Source of the DNA: Desulfobacter vibrioformis DSM 8776 | GTDB lineage: Bacteria; Desulfobacterota; Desulfobacteria; Desulfobacterales; Desulfobacteraceae | Direction of reading: 5' to 3' | DNA length: 64,000 nucleotides | NCBI RefSeq assembly: GCF_000745975.1 | Contig: NZ_JQKJ01000011.1 | Coordinates: forward strand, 99,491-163,490 | Shown: piece after piece, positions 60,365 to 64,000 of the stretch | Numbering within the stretch: position 1 is the stretch's first letter | Layout: every line of letters begins with the position of its first letter | Made by a program: the position numbers and the translations under genes | The notes under the pieces: generated by a model | What the model was told of the DNA's origin: nothing | Database searches by the model: none | Seen by the model: the letters and a program-made list of their open reading frames with translations, nothing else

Positions 60365-63300
60365 CCAAAACCAATGATGCCATAACCGTACGTCTTGAAG
60401 TGGACAAGGGTAATGCCGCCACTGTGATCCGGCAGTTCGGCGCTGATGTGGCCAAGTCCGGCAAGACCGCTGAAAAGAGTATGTCAGGCCTGGGGGATGA
60501 GATCAACCAGAGCATGGCCGGCGGCCGCAAGGATGTGCAGGAATTTGAAAATACCGTCAAGCAGGCTGGGAAATCCGGGAAAGGTGCATTTGATGAGATT
60601 GCTAACTCGTCGAAACGGGCAAATCAGTCCATGGGGCAGTCTGTTTCCCGGGCCAAAAGCTTAGTGTCCAGTATTACCGGGCTTGGAGCCATCAGTTTTG
60701 GCGGAGGCCTGGCCGCTGCGGCAGTGGCGGCGGTCAAGACAGGGATGTCTTACGAAACCCAGATGAAAACCGTGCAGGGGGTATCCAGAGCGTCAGCCGA
60801 AGAGTTCGCCCGTCTGGACACCATGGCAAAAACAATGGGCGAAACAACGGAGTGGAGTGCGAGCCAGGCGGCCCAGGCCCTGCAATACATGGCCATGGCC
60901 GGCTATACTGTTGATCAGCAAATATCAGCTCTGCCAGGCCTGCTCAATTTGGCCACAGCCGCCGGCATGGATCTGGGGCAGGCATCCGATATCGTTACGG
61001 ACTCCTTGACGGCTATGGGGATGGGAGTGGATGAGTTGGCCAGATTTAACGATGTGTTGATTGGGACCACCACCCGGTCTAATACCAATCTCTCTTTAAT
61101 GGGTGAAACCCTAAAATTTTCCGCGCCTATCGCCAAACAATATGGTGTCAATATTGAATCTCTGGCAGCTTTGATCGGCACCCTGGCAAACGCCGGCATT
61201 AAAGGGTCGGATGCAGGCACCGATTTGCGCCAGGCCATGATCAACAACGCCAAGGCAGCCAAAGAGCTGGGCACGCAGGAGACCGATCTGATTGGCACTC
61301 TCAAGGCAGCTAAGGAGGCTGGATGGGGAGTGAATGAAGTCACCGATAAATATGGGCTGATTGCCAGCAAGTCAGTGCTGGTGCTAATGGATCAAATTAC
61401 CAATTATGAACGGTTGGCCAACCAGCTGAACGATGTCCGCGGCGAGGCTCAGGCCCTGGCCGACATCAAAATGGACACCCTGTCAGGTGATATAAAAATT
61501 TTGAAGTCAACGATCGAGGGATTGGCGTTGTCTATCAGCGGAGATACAAACAGCAGCCTGCGGGGCAGCGTCCAGGAACTGACGCGAACCATCAGGGACA
61601 ACAAAGATTCCATCATCAGTTTATTTACGGGAATTGTGACGGCCGGCACAGAGGCCGTGAAAACAATTTCCCAGGTGACCCGCTCTGCTGAACTTATGGG
61701 CGCTACATTTGCGGCCTCCCATGTATCATTCTGGGACTGGCTGTCCATGACGCCCGAGCAGGCTGAACAATTCCAGGCGGATATCGCGGACGGCACTGCT
61801 TTTTTAAAAGATAAATTGCATGATGTCAGAGAGGAAATTACAGGCTTCCAGGAAAAAATAAAACAAGCAGAGGGAACCAACCAATTAATTTGGTCAGACG
61901 AACAGGTGGCAGTATTCCAGGAGAAGGTCTCAAAATTAAAGTCTCAGGAAGAAGAAATCCTTGAATCCATAAAAAATATTAAAACCGCTACCAAAGTTGA
62001 TAATATTGATTGGATCGGTATCCCAACTATTCCTACTATCCCCGCGGGAATCTCCACTGTAAGCAACGCTCCTATTGACACTGATACCGAAAAACTGGCG
62101 GCAAAACAGGCCCAGGCATGGCAGACCGCATACAGCAGCATGAATACCATCACCCAGGCCGTGTATGACAAGATGCTGACATACTACGCCCAGGATTATG
62201 AAGCCAATCTTAAGCTGCTCAGGGACAAGGAAACAGCCCAGGCCATCTATGCCCGGAAGGTTGATGCCTTAAATAACAAAATGTACGGCAGCAGGGTTGA
62301 TACGGCCCTGGGCTCTTTTTTCGGGGAGATCGACGATGAGGCAAAGCAATACAGCCAGCTCATGGATGAGGGTGTCCGGGTCACGGCCAGGGTGCGCACG
62401 GAGGCTGAAAAGCTGGGGGATGAGCTTAAACGGCTTGATAAAATGCGCAATATCAAAGCCATTGACCAGGAGACCTATGACCGGGCCGTGACCCAGCAGG
62501 CATCTGTGGGGTTTACACAGGCTCCTGGAGCCGGTTACAGCGGGGATGAAGCTTCTGCCCTCAATGCCCAGGCCCAGGAGCTGGAGTCATGGTATTCACA
62601 GCAGATGACGCTGCTGGAACAGTACCGGCAGGAACGGTCTGATTTGAACGCCATGTGGGACCAAAGGGAAGCGCAGATAAAGCAGCAGCATGAGGACAGG
62701 CTGGCCCAGATCGAGCAGTCCAGATATAAGCTGGCGCTTTCTTCGGCCTCTTCCATGTTCGGAAGTATGGCCGATATGATCGGTAGTTATGCAGGAGAGC
62801 AGTCAGCTGCATATAAAGCCATGTTCACAGCGTCAAAAATTTTTACGCTTGCTCAGGCATCATTGAATATGTGGGACGCTATCAGTGATGTTGGCGCAAC
62901 AGGGGTTACGTTTGCAGACAAAATGGCTGCTATGGCTGCGATGGCATCAGCCATGGGTGGAGTTATTTCAAGTATATCTGCCGTTGGCATGGCCCACGAT
63001 GGTATTGACAGGGTGCCCAAGTCCGGGACTTGGCTGCTTGACGAGGGGGAACGGGTACTCACATCTGAGACATCGCACAAGCTGGATAAAGTGTTGAGCA
63101 ATATCCAGAACAGCATGGAGACTGTAAAAAAATCACAATCCGCCAATACAAGTCAATCAAGTTCATCTACATCAATCAATATTATCAATACGCTTGATCC
63201 AAGCGTGTTGGGTGAATATTTAGCTACGTCAAGCGGTCAGAACGCAATACTTAATGTTTTAAGCAGTCGGGCCCAGGCAGTGAAAAGGATAGTGAGATGA
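60361..63300 (+). CDS. Tail tape measure protein (TP901 family)
   Basis: A 979-residue protein. The TP901 core lies at about residues 120-330: EFARLDTMAKTMGETTEWSA, AGYTVDQQISALPGLLNLAT, DSLTAMGMGVDELA and ALIGTLANAGIKGSDAGTDL. Hydrophobic segments occur near 105-125 and 810-890; a coiled coil lies near 490-540. It sets tail length and is ejected with the DNA. By the usual 1.5 A per residue, the tail would be roughly 145 nm. The ATG at 60361 overlaps the chaperone stop; an upstream in-frame start is less likely. Confidence 0.92.
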   Translation: MTKTNDAITVRLEVDKGNAATVIRQFGADVAKSGKTAEKSMSGLGDEINQSMAGGRKDVQEFENTVKQAGKSGKGAFDEIANSSKRANQSMGQSVSRAKSLVSSITGLGAISFGGGLAAAAVAAVKTGMSYETQMKTVQGVSRASAEEFARLDTMAKTMGETTEWSASQAAQALQYMAMAGYTVDQQISALPGLLNLATAAGMDLGQASDIVTDSLTAMGMGVDELARFNDVLIGTTTRSNTNLSLMGETLKFSAPIAKQYGVNIESLAALIGTLANAGIKGSDAGTDLRQAMINNAKAAKELGTQETDLIGTLKAAKEAGWGVNEVTDKYGLIASKSVLVLMDQITNYERLANQLNDVRGEAQALADIKMDTLSGDIKILKSTIEGLALSISGDTNSSLRGSVQELTRTIRDNKDSIISLFTGIVTAGTEAVKTISQVTRSAELMGATFAASHVSFWDWLSMTPEQAEQFQADIADGTAFLKDKLHDVREEITGFQEKIKQAEGTNQLIWSDEQVAVFQEKVSKLKSQEEEILESIKNIKTATKVDNIDWIGIPTIPTIPAGISTVSNAPIDTDTEKLAAKQAQAWQTAYSSMNTITQAVYDKMLTYYAQDYEANLKLLRDKETAQAIYARKVDALNNKMYGSRVDTALGSFFGEIDDEAKQYSQLMDEGVRVTARVRTEAEKLGDELKRLDKMRNIKAIDQETYDRAVTQQASVGFTQAPGAGYSGDEASALNAQAQELESWYSQQMTLLEQYRQERSDLNAMWDQREAQIKQQHEDRLAQIEQSRYKLALSSASSMFGSMADMIGSYAGEQSAAYKAMFTASKIFTLAQASLNMWDAISDVGATGVTFADKMAAMAAMASAMGGVISSISAVGMAHDGIDRVPKSGTWLLDEGERVLTSETSHKLDKVLSNIQNSMETVKKSQSANTSQSSSSTSINIINTLDPSVLGEYLATSSGQNAILNVLSSRAQAVKRIVR

Positions 63301-63677
63301 CAGCGGTTAACGATGTACTGATAATTCATATCACCCTAATTACGGATGTTACGGTTTCGCGGGTCTGGAAAACAAGCATACAATCGTCTATCAATGGCAC
63401 CGAAAAGCGGTCTTGCTTGTTCTCACGGCCCCGTAGAACAATTAGATTTTCTGTCGATGTCAGAAATGAGGCAGCATCAAATGAGCTTAAGCGGCAATTA
63501 TTTAATAACCTGCATAATATATGGGGTATCCCGTTTTGGCCTGACCGCACCGTATTGACGGGCACAATAAGCCCAAATCAGACCGCTATACCTGTGGAGT
63601 CAACCGCCGGACGTTGTTTTGAGGCGGGCGGAAGTTGCATTTTTTGGAGTGGGGATTATTTGGTGCTCACCCGGTAA
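63297..63677 (+). CDS. Tail protein, probably truncated by insertion sequence
   Basis: A 126-residue frame starting on the tape-measure stop (ATGA). It reads as the start of a minor tail protein: ELKRQLFNNLHNIWGIPFWP then VLTGTISPNQTAIPVEST and GDYLVLTR. Such proteins are usually much longer. The frame stops five bases after what looks like the end of an insertion sequence, so the rest was probably cut off. Confidence 0.7.
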   Translation: MTAVNDVLIIHITLITDVTVSRVWKTSIQSSINGTEKRSCLFSRPRRTIRFSVDVRNEAASNELKRQLFNNLHNIWGIPFWPDRTVLTGTISPNQTAIPVESTAGRCFEAGGSCIFWSGDYLVLTR

Positions 63678-64000
63678 TACTTTGAAAAAGAAAAAATGCC
63701 AATTATCCTATCAGTTTGGATATATATACCGAATTGATTGGAGGATTGACCCATGCGAAAACCCAAGGACTGGGGCCAGCCATGCCCAAACCCGGAATGT
63801 TCCCATTATCGGCTGATGAACCGAGGTAATATTAGCGCCATTTCGACCTATATGACCCAGAGCGGAAAACGACGTATCTTTTATTGCAACAAATGTGATC
63901 ACTGCTTTGCAGAGACACGTGATACCGTCTTCTTTGACCTGCGGACCCCGGAAGACAAGGTGATGATGGCCCTGAAGATGCTCTTGGTCAAAGTCGGGTT
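63673..64000 (+). mobile_element. Insertion sequence, left part (runs off the right edge)
   Basis: Starts at or near GGTAATACTTTGAAAAAG, which resembles IS1-type ends (beginning GGTRAT), followed within 80 bases by a transposase gene. The tail gene to the left loses its frame exactly here. The right end, inverted repeat and target duplication are outside the window, so boundaries are inferred. Confidence 0.6.
63753..64000 (+). CDS. IS1-like transposase, N-terminal part
   Basis: An ATG behind TTGGAGGATT opens a frame to the window edge (at least 82 residues). It has an N-terminal zinc finger of the InsA type: CPNPECSHY, then RRIFYCNKCDHCFAETRDT. A helix (TPEDKVMMALKMLL) follows, as in helix-turn-helix domains of IS1-related transposases. 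The catalytic core is not in the window. Confidence 0.72.
   Translation, partial: MRKPKDWGQPCPNPECSHYRLMNRGNISAISTYMTQSGKRRIFYCNKCDHCFAETRDTVFFDLRTPEDKVMMALKMLLVKVG

Larger units (their letters stand above)
32421..64000 (+). mobile_element. Mu-like transposable prophage (right end outside window)
   Basis: The order of genes follows phage Mu: leftward repressor, Ner-like, DDE transposase A, ATPase B, DUF3164, GemA, Mor, endolysin, gp27-gp30-like, protease/scaffold, head, gp36/G/37, then tail. The tail is of the non-contractile type, as in B3/D3112-like transposable siphophages. The left boundary is uncertain: four leftward cargo genes lie between the repressor and the chromosomal metallophosphoesterase gene, so the end could be anywhere from about 32.1 to 35.5 kb. 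An insertion sequence at the right edge suggests the prophage may be inactive. Confidence 0.9.

Noticed and set aside
1..64000. tRNA or rRNA genes
   Set aside because: No cloverleaf with a T-loop GGTTCRA-type segment and no rRNA-like stretch was noticed on either strand by eye; a tRNA scan would be needed to exclude them.

Overview
The window joins a chromosomal segment (about 1-32.1 kb) to most of a Mu-like transposable prophage (about 32.4 kb to the right edge). Gene content suggests a Gram-negative anaerobe, probably a sulfate reducer of the Desulfobacteraceae type: it has an outer-membrane polysaccharide exporter, phosphorelay plus STAS signalling, and an FNR-type palindrome. This assignment is inferred from gene style only; no rRNA or tRNA gene was recognised.

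Chromosomal part. A partial FKBP-type prolyl isomerase and a divergent MtgA transglycosylase come first. They are followed by a signalling block: hybrid histidine kinase, stand-alone HPt protein, receiver-PP2C phosphatase, RsbW-like ATPase and RsbV-like STAS protein. This block runs directly into a large exopolysaccharide operon (about 6.2-26.3 kb). The operon encodes a priming sugar transferase, a WecG/TagA glycosyltransferase fused to two STAS domains, a nucleotidyltransferase/sugar-transferase fusion, a Wzx flippase, several glycosyltransferases, an acyltransferase, a Wza-like exporter, a Wzc-like chain-length protein with a degenerate kinase site, a Wzy/ligase-like protein, VanZ, and a secreted glycosidase-like protein. 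The likely logic is a phosphorelay that drives a partner switch, whose output acts on polysaccharide synthesis, perhaps directly through the STAS-fused glycosyltransferase. Next come an FtsK-type translocase with a ZapA-like N-terminus and no membrane domain, a cation diffusion facilitator, and a membrane-anchored metallophosphoesterase.

Prophage part. Four AT-richer leftward genes lie left of the repressor: a four-helix membrane protein, a 281-residue soluble protein, a small protein and a secreted coiled-coil protein. They sit where lysogen-expressed cargo would be and are the best candidate for an undescribed (possibly phage-exclusion) system. The order then follows Mu: repressor, operator, Ner-like protein, small early genes, MuA-type DDE transposase, MuB ATPase, DUF3164, GemA, Mor activator, a late control region, endolysin, gp27-gp30-like packaging and portal genes, protease/scaffold, major head, gp36/gpG/gp37-like genes. 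A siphovirus-style tail follows (tail tube, two-frame assembly chaperone, TP901-type tape measure) in place of Mu's contractile tail. Three short genes lie in reverse orientation inside the rightward phage operons. The last tail gene appears to be interrupted by an insertion sequence whose transposase runs off the right edge, so the prophage may be defective.

Only three stretches over 300 bases lack a gene (955-1257, 27306-27689, 32017-32526); each is described below.
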